Part shown: positions 1-8,227 of the stretch, in pieces
How positions within the stretch are numbered: position 1 is the first letter of the stretch
Layout of the letters: each line of letters begins with the position of its first letter
NCBI GenBank assembly: GCA_964558395.1
Contig: CAZLDS010000019.1
Location: 1-49,464, forward strand
Direction: 5' to 3'
Length of the DNA: 49,464 bases
Origin: CSP1-5 sp964558395
Lineage (GTDB): Bacteria > Methylomirabilota > Methylomirabilia > Methylomirabilales > CSP1-5
Translations under genes and position numbers: made by a program
The notes under the pieces: generated by a model
Database searches by the model: none
What the model saw: only the letters and a program-made list of their open reading frames with translations
Told to the model about the DNA's origin: nothing

Positions 1-1418
1 TACGCAAACGCCACCTGAAGCACTGTCGCTTCATCAAAGGGCCTGCCGAGGAGCTGCAGACCCACGGGAAGCCCGATGTCGGTAACACCACACGGGAGGG
101 AGATCCCCGGGATCCCCGCGAGATTGGCAGAGATCGTAAAGACATCGGAGAGGTACATGGTCAGCGGGTCCTCGGTCCTCTCCCCGATACGGAAGGCAGG
201 GGTGGGTGAGGTCGGGGTGACAATCACGTCGCACCGCCTGAAGGCCTCCTCGAAGTCTTTCCGGATCAGAGTCCGGACTTTCAACGCTTTCAGATAATAC
301 GCGTCGTAATATCCGGCACTCAGGCCGTATGTCCCCAGCATAATGCGTCGCTTCACCTCGGCCCCGAAGCCGTTCTGCCGGCTCTTCGTGTACATGGCAA
401 GGAGATCTTTCGCCCCTCGCGCTCGCAGCCCGTACTTCACCCCGTCATAGCGAGCCAGATTGGAGCTCGCTTCAGCCGTCGCCACGAGATAGTAGGTCGC
501 CACCGCATACTCGGTGTGGGGAAGAGAGATGCGTTCGGCCTTGGCCCCCAAAGATTCCAGGACGCCGATCGCCCCCCGAATTGCTGCCTCCACCTCCGGG
601 TCCATTCCCTCGATGAAATATTCGTCCGGGATGCCGATCCGCAGGCCGGCGATCTCCCGGCCCAAGGGGGCGGTGTAGTCCGCGACCGGCAGATCCACCG
701 ACGTGGAGTCGCAGGAATCGTGGCCGGCGATGACATTCAAAAGAATCGCCGCATCCCGCACATCCTTGGTCATGGGTCCGATCTGATCCAAGGATGAGGC
801 GAAGGCGATCAGACCGTATCGGGACACGCGACCGTACGTTGGCTTTAGCCCGACAATCCCGCAAAAAGCTGCCGGCTGCCGGATTGAGCCGCCGGTGTCC
901 GAGCCGAGGGCCCCGGCACAGAGGTCCGCTGCCACGGCTGCCCCCGATCCCCCGCTGGACCCGCCCGGGACACGCCCCCTGTCCCAAGGATTTCGAGTGA
1001 GCTTGTAACCCGAGTTCTCGGTAGACGACCCCATGGCAAATTCATCCATATTGGTCTTGCCGAGCAGCACCATATCTGCTTGGTCCAGGCGCCTGATCAC
1101 CGTGGCATCATACGGCGGAATGAATCCCTCTAAGATCTCGGAGGAACAAGTGGTCGGGACGCCTTGGGTGCAGATGACATCCTTGATGGCGAGCGGAATG
1201 CCTGCCAACGGGCCGACGTGTTCGCCGTGCTCGCGGCGCCGATCCAGACGATCCGCCCTCCCTAATGCCTCCCCGCCGGTCACCACCATATACGCCTGGA
1301 TCTCCCCCTCTTCCCGCGCAATACGCTGGAGGAAGGCCTGCAGTACCTGGCCGGCCGTCACCTCGCGGCGCTGAAGCAGCCCCTGCAGCTCATGGATGGT
1401 CAGAGCAGTTAGTTCCAT
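1..1418 (-). CDS. gatA: Glu/Asp-tRNA amidotransferase subunit A (3' end beyond window)
   Basis: Amidase subunit of GatCAB. It releases ammonia from glutamine and supports amidation of Glu-tRNA(Gln) and/or Asp-tRNA(Asn). The ATG is at 1418-1416 (protein begins MELTALTIHEL). The amidase-signature landmarks are all visible: the lysine in AIKD, the serine-rich GGSSGGSGAA loop, and GSDTGGSIRQPA with the second catalytic serine. About 472 codons are inside the window and the frame is still open at base 1 (near GLPVGLQLLGRPFDEATV), so only roughly 10-15 C-terminal residues are missing compared with typical GatA. gatC lies directly upstream, 78 bp away, in the same direction. gatB is not in the window. 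The AspRS at 20.2-22.0 kb looks non-discriminating, which fits use of this enzyme on Asp-tRNA(Asn). Confidence 0.97.
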   Translation of the reverse strand, partial: MELTALTIHELQGLLQRREVTAGQVLQAFLQRIAREEGEIQAYMVVTGGEALGRADRLDRRREHGEHVGPLAGIPLAIKDVICTQGVPTTCSSEILEGFIPPYDATVIRRLDQADMVLLGKTNMDEFAMGSSTENSGYKLTRNPWDRGRVPGGSSGGSGAAVAADLCAGALGSDTGGSIRQPAAFCGIVGLKPTYGRVSRYGLIAFASSLDQIGPMTKDVRDAAILLNVIAGHDSCDSTSVDLPVADYTAPLGREIAGLRIGIPDEYFIEGMDPEVEAAIRGAIGVLESLGAKAERISLPHTEYAVATYYLVATAEASSNLARYDGVKYGLRARGAKDLLAMYTKSRQNGFGAEVKRRIMLGTYGLSAGYYDAYYLKALKVRTLIRKDFEEAFRRCDVIVTPTSPTPAFRIGERTEDPLTMYLSDVFTISANLAGIPGISLPCGVTDIGLPVGLQLLGRPFDEATVLQVAFA

Positions 1419-1422
1419 ACTA

Positions 1423-1450
1423 GTTCACCGTTCACGGTTCACTGTTCACG
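1423..1450. repeat. Four tandem copies of a 7-bp unit, GTTCACN
   Basis: Four consecutive heptamers read GTTCACC, GTTCACG, GTTCACT and GTTCACG, filling much of the 78-bp spacer between gatC and gatA. Only the seventh base varies. No function is evident; it resembles a minisatellite seed. Confidence 0.85.
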
Positions 1451-1496
1451 GCGTTCGGAAATTCGCGTATAACTGTGCAGGCCCTAGACTCTCAAC

Positions 1497-1787
1497 TCAC
1501 TCTTCGAGGATGCGTGGTACGCGGAAAAAACCTTCCTGGCGATCCGGGGCATTAGCCAAGGCCTGTTCCTGAGAAAGACACGACCAGGCGGTATCCTCGC
1601 GGAAGACATTCGTCATGGGGATCACATGGGAGGTAGGTTCGACCTCACCCGTATCGAGCTGGTTGAGCTTGTCAATGTACGTCAGGATCGCATCCAGTTG
1701 GGCCCGCATCCTTTCTTTCTCCTCGTTAGAAAGGCCTAAGCGTGCGAGCCTCGCCACATGATCCACTTCTTGGCGCGTGATCTTCAT
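1497..1787 (-). CDS. gatC: Glu/Asp-tRNA amidotransferase subunit C
   Basis: Small subunit that stabilises GatA-GatB. The protein is 96 aa from the ATG at 1787-1785 and begins MKITRQEVDHVARLARLGLS, the standard GatC opening. A purine-rich GGGGGGGATCG ribosome site sits just before this ATG, so I prefer it to a start six codons upstream. The C-terminus carries the usual DTGEVEPTSHV and the EGFFRVPRILEE-type ending. It is the first gene of a gatC-gatA unit, with a sigma-70-like promoter about 30 bp upstream at 1816-1843. Confidence 0.97.
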   Translation of the reverse strand: MKITRQEVDHVARLARLGLSNEEKERMRAQLDAILTYIDKLNQLDTGEVEPTSHVIPMTNVFREDTAWSCLSQEQALANAPDRQEGFFRVPRILEE

Positions 1788-1815
1788 CGATCCCCCCCCA
1801 GGCAAGCTATAGGCG

Positions 1816-1843
1816 ATGATAGCATTTCACGATGGGCCCGCAA
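1816..1843 (-). promoter_or_regulatory. Sigma-70-type promoter of gatCA
   Basis: On the minus strand: -35 TTGCGG (1843-1838), 16-bp spacer, -10 TATCAT (1821-1816). Initiation would fall near 1808, about 20 nt before the gatC ATG. Confidence 0.6.
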
Positions 1844-1878
1844 ACATTTTCCAATGGGAGGTGGGAGCAGGCGCACGT

Positions 1879-2293
1879 CCAGGTCCCTCGCTCCGGGCCT
1901 CCCGCGGCGACCCTGCTCGGTGGCTTACGTCCTGGGCCCTCCGTGTTCACGATCCCTGCAAGAGGAAAACTGGCACGGATCGCGCCTCGGTCTCCAAGGC
2001 CGCCGCTCGCCGAGGGGCCCCGCCGCTCCCGGCATGTCGCTCGGGACCTCCACGTGCTGCCTGGGGTGGTGGAAACGCAGGGATCGTGGTGGGCTGCCGA
2101 CATCCGCGGGGTGAGGCCAACGGGTGGCGCCGGACGGGGCGCCCCACCGCCCGCAGCGGAAGGGCCCCACCGGGGGATGGGTGGAGCGAGGACGGTGGGG
2201 CTGGCCGGCGACACGATCCGTTGGCCACGAGGTCTGAGCGGGACGCCGGAGGGTTCCGGGCTCTTGCGGAGAGGCGCGGAGCGAGGGACCTGG
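1879..2293. other. Non-coding GC-rich region with nested inverted repeats (possible structured RNA or small element)
   Basis: The 530 bp between the pcrA stop and the gatC start hold no credible gene, but they are strongly patterned. The outer 17-bp arms at 1879-1895 and 2277-2293 are perfect inverted repeats (CCAGGTCCCTCGCTCCG), and similarity continues inward with small gaps. Inside are a 12-bp pair (CACGATCCCTGC 1948-1959 with 2077-2088), a 9-bp pair (GGCCAACGG 2115-2123 with 2218-2226) and, within that arm, an 8-bp pair (2164-2171 with 2194-2201). The pairs nest without crossing, as in a branched RNA. On the plus strand a G5-TGCCG-C5 hairpin at 2292-2306 is followed by TCTTTT, a weak terminator-like ending. 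I looked for the conserved cores of RNase P RNA, tmRNA and SRP RNA and did not find them. Identity is unknown. Confidence 0.6.
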
Positions 2294-2317
2294 GGGTGCC
2301 GCCCCCTCGTGCTCTTT

Positions 2318-4516
2318 TCAGGCGCGGGTCAGGTGGGCGTGTTTCACATTGAGTTTCTTCATCCCGATCCCGGGAAAGGCCACCACGACCTTCATGTCGT
2401 CCCCATTGCCAATTCGCTCGCGGATCCTGCCCACTCCCCATTCGGGGTGCCTGACCCTGATCCCCGGCTGGTAAAAGTCCACAAAAGGAGTCTGGTCCGG
2501 CTCCATGTGGTACCGCAGGCCCAGGGCACCACTCGTCTCATGAGACGTGATATAGGGGGTCGCGTAGGCAGGGGTCGGGGCGTCGATCCGTTGCACGAGT
2601 TCCGGTGTGATTTCTTCCAGAAACCGGGAAGGCAAATTGAAGCTTTCCCCCCCATACAACCGTCGGTGCACAGCCGCGGTGAGGAAAAGGCGGCGCTTGG
2701 CCCGTGTCATCCCCACATAACAGAGGCGTCTTTCCTCTTCCAGCTCTTCCGGATCGGTGTAAGCCCGCACATGGGGGAAAACCCCCTCTTCCATCCCTGC
2801 GATGAGCACTACCGGAAACTCCAACCCCTTGGCCATGTGCAGTGTCATCAATGTCACCTTCCCCCGGGCATCTTTCATTCCCTCATCCACGTCAGTGAGG
2901 AGTGCAACCATATCCAGGAACCCTGGCAGAGACGCATCGTCGCTTCGCTGGACAAAGTCTTGCGCAGCCGAGATGAGCTCCTGGAGGTTCTCGATTCGAC
3001 TCAGGGCCTCTGGGGTTCCCTCCCGCTCTAATTGAGCGACATACCCGGTCTCGTGCAGGAGGGCCGAGACCAGATCCGGCACCGAGGACTCGGGAAGCCG
3101 CGTTATAAACTGTTGGACAAGGGCCTGAAATTCCTGAAGCGCCTTCACCTGCCGCGCACCAAGAAGCCCTTCCTTCTCAATGACTTGGCACCCCTCCCAC
3201 AACGAAAGCCCCCGGCCCGCAGCAAATTCTGAGAGGCGGTCCAAGGTGGTTCGGCCGATCCCTCGTGCCGGAACGTTCACGGCGCGAAGAAAACTCACCG
3301 AGTCGGCTGGATTCGCAATGACCCGCAGATACGCCAAGAGATCTCGGATCTCCTTGCGCTCATAGAATCGGAGCCCCCCCACGATGGCATATGGGATGAC
3401 GACCCGTCTCAGGGCATCCTCCAAAACGCGCGACTGGGCATTAACACGATAGAAGACGGCACAATCGTCAAGACCGTATCCCTCTTCTACCGTCAGACGT
3501 CTGATGGTCTCGACGATGAAGGTCGCTTCATCCGTCTCATCCCTTGCGTGGTAGAAGCCGACCGGCTCCCCCACTTCGTTCTCCGTCCACAGCCGCTTTA
3601 CCTTGCGTCCCCGATTGCGGACAATGACGGAGGACGCCGCGTCCAGGATGCACTGTGTCGAGCGATAGTTTTGCTCGAGCCGGATGACCTTGCAGACCGG
3701 ATAGTCCCGCTCAAAATCCAAGATATTCGTCAGGTCCGCCCCGCGCCATCGATAAATCGATTGATCATCATCCCCAACAACCGCCAGATTCTGGTGGCGC
3801 TCGGCAAGCAACCGGATCAACCGGTATTGAGCATGATTGGTGTCCTGGTATTCATCCACCATGATGTATCGCCAGAGCTCCTGGTAGGTGCCACGGATCA
3901 GCGGGCGTTCCACGAAGAGGCGGACCGTCTCCATCAGGAGGTCATCAAAATCCAGGGCTCCGCTTCGTTGCAACGCCGCCTGATATCGGTAATAGACCCT
4001 CGCCACCCGCTCTTCGAGATAATCTGCCGCCTGGGCGGCAAACTCCGCCGGGGTGAGCAAATCGTTCTTGGCCCGACTGATCTTGGCCCGGACCACCCCG
4101 GGGGGGATCACGCGTTCACCCAGATCCAATTCCTTCAGGCACTCTCGAAGGAGCGCGAGTTGATCGCCCTCATCGTAGATGACAAAAGAAGCACGAAGGC
4201 CCAAGTGGTGAGCATTTTTCCTCAGGATCTTGACACAAGTTGCGTGAAAAGTCCCCACCCACACGTTGAGCCCTTGGGCTCCCAGGAGCTTGGCCACGCG
4301 CTCGCGCATTTCCTCGGCAGCCTTGTTCGTGAAGGTCACCGCGAGGACATTCCAGGGATGCACGTTGAGCTCGCCGATCAGATAGGCGATCCGGTGGGTG
4401 ATGACCCGTGTCTTCCCGGATCCGGCACCGGCGAGGATGAGAAGGGATCCCTCGGTGTGAAGGACGGCCTCGCGCTGCGGCGGGTTCAGCTCAAACAGAT
4501 AGGCAGCAGAGTGCAC
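2318..4516 (-). CDS. pcrA: UvrD/PcrA-type superfamily 1A DNA helicase
   Basis: ATP-dependent 3'-5' helicase of DNA repair and replication-conflict resolution. The protein is 732 aa from a GTG at 4516-4514 preceded by GAGGGG; the open frame runs 55 codons further upstream but that part overlaps the ClC gene. Visible motifs in order: the Q-motif region LNPPQREAV, Walker A AGAGSGKT, VDEYQDTN (Walker B), GDDDQSIYRWRGA, LEQNYRST, LMTLHMAKGLEFPVV and YVGMTRAKRRL. The tail (WGVGRIRERIGNGDDMKVVVAF) is the PcrA/UvrD C-terminal Tudor-like RNA-polymerase-binding domain. It lies 16 bp downstream of the ClC gene, so probably in the same transcript. Length matches the family. Confidence 0.96.
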   Translation of the reverse strand: MHSAAYLFELNPPQREAVLHTEGSLLILAGAGSGKTRVITHRIAYLIGELNVHPWNVLAVTFTNKAAEEMRERVAKLLGAQGLNVWVGTFHATCVKILRKNAHHLGLRASFVIYDEGDQLALLRECLKELDLGERVIPPGVVRAKISRAKNDLLTPAEFAAQAADYLEERVARVYYRYQAALQRSGALDFDDLLMETVRLFVERPLIRGTYQELWRYIMVDEYQDTNHAQYRLIRLLAERHQNLAVVGDDDQSIYRWRGADLTNILDFERDYPVCKVIRLEQNYRSTQCILDAASSVIVRNRGRKVKRLWTENEVGEPVGFYHARDETDEATFIVETIRRLTVEEGYGLDDCAVFYRVNAQSRVLEDALRRVVIPYAIVGGLRFYERKEIRDLLAYLRVIANPADSVSFLRAVNVPARGIGRTTLDRLSEFAAGRGLSLWEGCQVIEKEGLLGARQVKALQEFQALVQQFITRLPESSVPDLVSALLHETGYVAQLEREGTPEALSRIENLQELISAAQDFVQRSDDASLPGFLDMVALLTDVDEGMKDARGKVTLMTLHMAKGLEFPVVLIAGMEEGVFPHVRAYTDPEELEEERRLCYVGMTRAKRRLFLTAAVHRRLYGGESFNLPSRFLEEITPELVQRIDAPTPAYATPYITSHETSGALGLRYHMEPDQTPFVDFYQPGIRVRHPEWGVGRIRERIGNGDDMKVVVAFPGIGMKKLNVKHAHLTRA

Positions 4517-4532
4517 TGATCCCCTCGCGAGG

Positions 4533-6299
4533 TTAGAGCAGATGCTTGTCAACCAGGGCCCGGTTATACGCTCGAACGACGTGGGCCCGCGAGATGACGC
4601 CCAATAACTTCTTCGGATTGTTCGGATCCACCACCGGTAAGTGCCCCAGGTCCCGCACGTGGAATCGGACGAGCACATCATGCAGGCTGTCGCTTGGGGT
4701 TACCGTGACCAAGTCCTTGGTGGCCAGCTCGCCCACCTTGACGTCCATCTCTCCATCGCCCAGGGCCCTCTGCACGTCCTGGGCCGTGACCACGCCGGTG
4801 AGCTCCCCAGCCTGGTTCAAGACCGGGAACCACTCATGGTGCTCCTCGGCCGCCCGCTGAATGAATCCCTCGACGGTCATCTCCTCGGGCACCCAGAGGA
4901 TTCGATGGGTCATGGCCTCGCGCACCCGGGTGGCCGCCATGACGTCCACATCCCGCCCCGCCCGGAATCGAATACCCTGACTCACGACCTTCAACGTGTA
5001 GATGGACTCCGGGTTCCACATGTTGTAGATGAGGGTACTGATCACTGTACTCGCCATCACAGGTACGATGATCAAGTAATCGCCCGTCATCTCAAAGATC
5101 AGCATGATGGCGGTGATGGGTGCTTGGGCCGCCCCGCCGAAAACCGCCCCCATCCCTATCAGGGCAAAGGCCCCCACGGGCGCTATCGCGCCTGGAAGCA
5201 GGGCATGGACAATGTGGCCATACGCCCCGCCCAGCACGGCCCCGATGAACAGGAGAGGGGCCAGATCCCCGCCGGAGCCGCCCGAACCGAGCGTCAATGA
5301 CGTGCCTCCCATCTTGCCAAAGATGAGAGCTGCCATAAGCAAGAAGGGCAGCCTGCCGTTCAGGGTGTCACCCATGGCCCCGAAACTCGTCCCGAAAATC
5401 TGGGGGAGGAAAAATCCGATCAGCCCGACGAGGATGCCGCCTACCGCAGGCTTCCAGTAGGGGGGGAACCGCCATTCATCGAAGAGATGCTCGAGCCGGT
5501 AGAGCAGGCGCACGAAGCCGATCGCGGCCAAGCCAGCTAAGATCCCGAGGAGGAGTGAGAAAGGCATTTCTGCGAAGGTGAGATCCTTGTATGCGGGTAC
5601 CTCAAAGGCAGGAAAATTTCCCAGCATCGCACGGGAGACGATCGCCGAGGACACCGACGACAGCACGACCAGACTGAAGTCGAGCCCCACGTACCCCATG
5701 AGGATCTCGAGAGCAAACATCGCTCCCGCGATGGGGGCGTTGAAGGCGGCAGAGATCCCCCCCGCGGCGCCGGCCGCCACGAGCGTTTTGATTCGTTCAT
5801 CCGACATCTTGAGGAATTGTCCCACGATGGAGCCGATCCCACCCCCAATCTGAACCATAGGGCCCTCGCGACCCGCCGAGCCACCCGAACCGATGGTGAT
5901 GGCGGACGTCACGATCTTGACGAAGGCCACGCGCCTTCGCATCCGACCCCCCTGAACAGCCATACAGGCCATGACCTCGGGAACCCCACCCCCTCTGACC
6001 TCGTGGGCCACGTAATAGATCAGGGGGCCGACGATCAGGCCTCCGACGGCGGGGAGGATGATGACGTAATAGTTGCCGAGAAGGCTCAGGACCTCGCGGC
6101 CGGTGTCAAAGGAGAGGCGATGGACATAGTGAAGGAGTTTGATGAAGATGACAGCCCCGAGACCCGTCGCGAGCCCTACCACGATAGAAACGACGGTGAG
6201 ATAGGCCCCTTCCGGAATTCGGGGAGAATAGGCGAGATCGAGAAGCGTGCGCCGGAGATATCCAGGTGATGTTTTTTGCTCTTCCTTCTCCTCGGCCAT
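4533..6299 (-). CDS. ClC-family chloride channel/transporter with C-terminal CBS pair
   Basis: Integral membrane protein of 588 aa that moves Cl- or other anions. The filter motifs are clear: GSGGSAGREGP (holding the external gating glutamate) and GSGGSGGDLAP. Residues about 1-430 form the membrane domain and about 455-585 hold two CBS domains, which usually bind adenine nucleotides. At the position of the internal proton glutamate (E203 of E. coli ClC-ec1, in FNAPLAG..FIIEE) this protein reads FNAPIAGAMFALEI, with isoleucine where the second glutamate would be. Many channels and some other transporters lack it too, so antiport is not certain. It lies between glmS (68 bp upstream) and pcrA (16 bp downstream). 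Confidence 0.93.
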   Translation of the reverse strand: MAEEKEEQKTSPGYLRRTLLDLAYSPRIPEGAYLTVVSIVVGLATGLGAVIFIKLLHYVHRLSFDTGREVLSLLGNYYVIILPAVGGLIVGPLIYYVAHEVRGGGVPEVMACMAVQGGRMRRRVAFVKIVTSAITIGSGGSAGREGPMVQIGGGIGSIVGQFLKMSDERIKTLVAAGAAGGISAAFNAPIAGAMFALEILMGYVGLDFSLVVLSSVSSAIVSRAMLGNFPAFEVPAYKDLTFAEMPFSLLLGILAGLAAIGFVRLLYRLEHLFDEWRFPPYWKPAVGGILVGLIGFFLPQIFGTSFGAMGDTLNGRLPFLLMAALIFGKMGGTSLTLGSGGSGGDLAPLLFIGAVLGGAYGHIVHALLPGAIAPVGAFALIGMGAVFGGAAQAPITAIMLIFEMTGDYLIIVPVMASTVISTLIYNMWNPESIYTLKVVSQGIRFRAGRDVDVMAATRVREAMTHRILWVPEEMTVEGFIQRAAEEHHEWFPVLNQAGELTGVVTAQDVQRALGDGEMDVKVGELATKDLVTVTPSDSLHDVLVRFHVRDLGHLPVVDPNNPKKLLGVISRAHVVRAYNRALVDKHLL

Positions 6300-6367
6300 G
6301 CGCTACATCGGCCTCCCTGCGTGAGGATGCTCGCGGCAGATTCCGCGCAACCGTACAGCCCGCTTCT

Positions 6368-8197
6368 CTACTCGACGGTCACACTCTTGGCCAGATTACG
6401 CGGTTGATCGACATCACAGCCTTTGTGCACGGCGATGTGGTACGCGAGCAGCTGCAGGGGAATCGCAAGGAGGATCGGGGCCAGGTGCGGACTGGTGACC
6501 GGAATGGCCAGGTGGTGATCGACCCGAGCAAAGAGATCCGTATCCCCCCGGGTCCCCGCTGCGATCACCACTCCCCCTCTGGCCTTGACCTCCTGGATGT
6601 TCGCGAGGATTTTCCCATACGTCCGATCCTGTGGGGCCAGCACGACCACTGGCATCTGAGCATCGATCAGGGCGATGGGCCCATGCTTCATCTCTCCTGC
6701 CGGATAGCCCTCGGCATGAATATATGAGATCTCCTTGAGCTTTAACGCTCCCTCCAGGGCGATGGGATAATTGATCCCCCGCCCCAAGAAGAGGAAGTCG
6801 GAACGCTGATAGTACAGTTGGCTCAGTTGTTCCACCGCATCATCGCACTGCAGGGTCTCTTCAGCCAACTGGGGCAGACGCAGGAGCGCAGCCAGCAGCT
6901 CTTGAACTCGGGCAGTATCCAGCAATCCCCGGCGACGCCCGAGATATAGTGCAAACAGATACAAGGCGGTCAGCTGCGCCGTGAATGCCTTAGTGGAGGC
7001 CACACCGATTTCCGGCCCAGCGTGCGTATAGAACACGGCATCGCTCTCCCGCGCGATGGAACTTCCCACCACATTCACAATGGAGATCACGCGGCACCCG
7101 TGCCGCCTCGCCTCCCGAAGTGCCACGAGGGTATCCAACGTCTCTCCGGACTGGCTGATGGCCAGCACCAGGGTGTCCGGATTGAGGATGAGATCCCGAT
7201 AGCGGAACTCGGAGCTGTAGTCTACCTCTACCGGAATCCGACACAGCTCTTCCAAGAGAAATTTTGCCACTAATGTCGCATGCCAGGACGTGCCGCAGGC
7301 CACCAGCATCAGCCGCTGGACGAACGGGATTGCCTCCTCTATCGCTTCCATGCCGTCCAGATAGATCTCCCCCGCCTCAAGGGAGTAACGTCCCAGGATC
7401 GTATCGCGAATGGCGCGGGGCTGTTCATAGATCTCCTTCAGCATGAAATGCTTGTAGCCCCCCTTCTCCACCAGGATGGGGCTCCATGGGATCCGCTCGA
7501 CCGTCCGATGGACCGGGTCTCCCTCTAACGTGGAGACCACAACCCCCTCTCGGCTGATCACGGCGATCTCATGATCTTCCAGAAAAAGTACATCGCGCGT
7601 GTGGCCTATCAGGGCAGGGATATCTGAAGCGACAAGGAACTCGCCCTCCGCCAGGCCTATCACCAACGGACTGGAGCATCGGGCCCCCACGATGCGGTCT
7701 GGGTCCCCCTTCCAGATCGCGGCGACCGCATACGCGCCCGAGATCTCCCTCAGGGCGCGCCGCACCGCTTCTTCCAGGTCCCCCTCCAGATATTTCTCGA
7801 TTAGGTGAACGATCACCTCTGTGTCGGTCTCCGACATGAACCGGTGCCCTTCCGCAGTCAGTTTCTCCTTCAGAGGCACATAGTTCTCAATGATCCCATT
7901 GTGCACGAGCACGAGGTCGCCGGTACAATCGACATGGGGATGGGCGTTGGACTCGGACGGGCGGCCGTGGGTGGCCCAGCGGGTATGGCCAATGCCGATA
8001 TTGCCCCCCAGATCTTTTCCCCAGAGGCTATTTTCGAGCTCCTTGATTTTCCCCGGACTCCGGTGGATCTGAAGCGTTCCCTCCTGGAGGAAGGCGATAC
8101 CTGCGGAATCGTAGCCCCGATACTCGAGGCGCTTCAACCCGTCCAGAAGAACCGGAACCACTTTCTTGGGGCCCACATATCCGATAATCCCACACAT
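6368..8197 (-). CDS. glmS: Glutamine-fructose-6-phosphate aminotransferase (isomerising)
   Basis: Makes glucosamine-6-phosphate from fructose-6-phosphate and glutamine, the entry step to peptidoglycan and LPS amino sugars. The 609-aa protein begins MCGIIGYVG, so Cys2 becomes the N-terminal nucleophile. The N-terminal half (about 1-220) is the Ntn glutaminase with GHTRWATHG and HNGIIENY; the C-terminal half has two SIS domains (ACGTSWHA, ISQSGETLDT) and ends DQPRNLAKSVTVE, as the family does. The start lies 30 bp after glmU, so the two pathway enzymes are co-transcribed. No glmS ribozyme core was recognised in that 30-bp gap. Confidence 0.98.
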   Translation of the reverse strand: MCGIIGYVGPKKVVPVLLDGLKRLEYRGYDSAGIAFLQEGTLQIHRSPGKIKELENSLWGKDLGGNIGIGHTRWATHGRPSESNAHPHVDCTGDLVLVHNGIIENYVPLKEKLTAEGHRFMSETDTEVIVHLIEKYLEGDLEEAVRRALREISGAYAVAAIWKGDPDRIVGARCSSPLVIGLAEGEFLVASDIPALIGHTRDVLFLEDHEIAVISREGVVVSTLEGDPVHRTVERIPWSPILVEKGGYKHFMLKEIYEQPRAIRDTILGRYSLEAGEIYLDGMEAIEEAIPFVQRLMLVACGTSWHATLVAKFLLEELCRIPVEVDYSSEFRYRDLILNPDTLVLAISQSGETLDTLVALREARRHGCRVISIVNVVGSSIARESDAVFYTHAGPEIGVASTKAFTAQLTALYLFALYLGRRRGLLDTARVQELLAALLRLPQLAEETLQCDDAVEQLSQLYYQRSDFLFLGRGINYPIALEGALKLKEISYIHAEGYPAGEMKHGPIALIDAQMPVVVLAPQDRTYGKILANIQEVKARGGVVIAAGTRGDTDLFARVDHHLAIPVTSPHLAPILLAIPLQLLAYHIAVHKGCDVDQPRNLAKSVTVE

Positions 8198-8227
8198 CGA
8201 TCCCGACCTTAGGCTTTCAGTCCTCAG

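Noticed and set aside
1971..1987. Sigma-54-like site CTGGCACGGATCGCGCC inside the inverted-repeat region
   Set aside because: The -24 box is good but the -12 box is GCGC rather than TTGC, and no gene follows.
1879..2293. RNase P RNA, tmRNA or SRP RNA
   Set aside because: The 415-nt size and closing stem suggested RNase P, but the conserved GAGGAAAGTCC-type core and the tmRNA and SRP landmarks are absent on both strands.
1832..3031. 399-codon plus-strand open frame
   Set aside because: It runs through the inverted-repeat region and then antisense to pcrA; composition is arginine/proline-rich with no domain.
8198..8227. glmS ribozyme upstream of glmS
   Set aside because: Only 30 bp separate glmU and glmS, too little for the ribozyme, and no core was seen.
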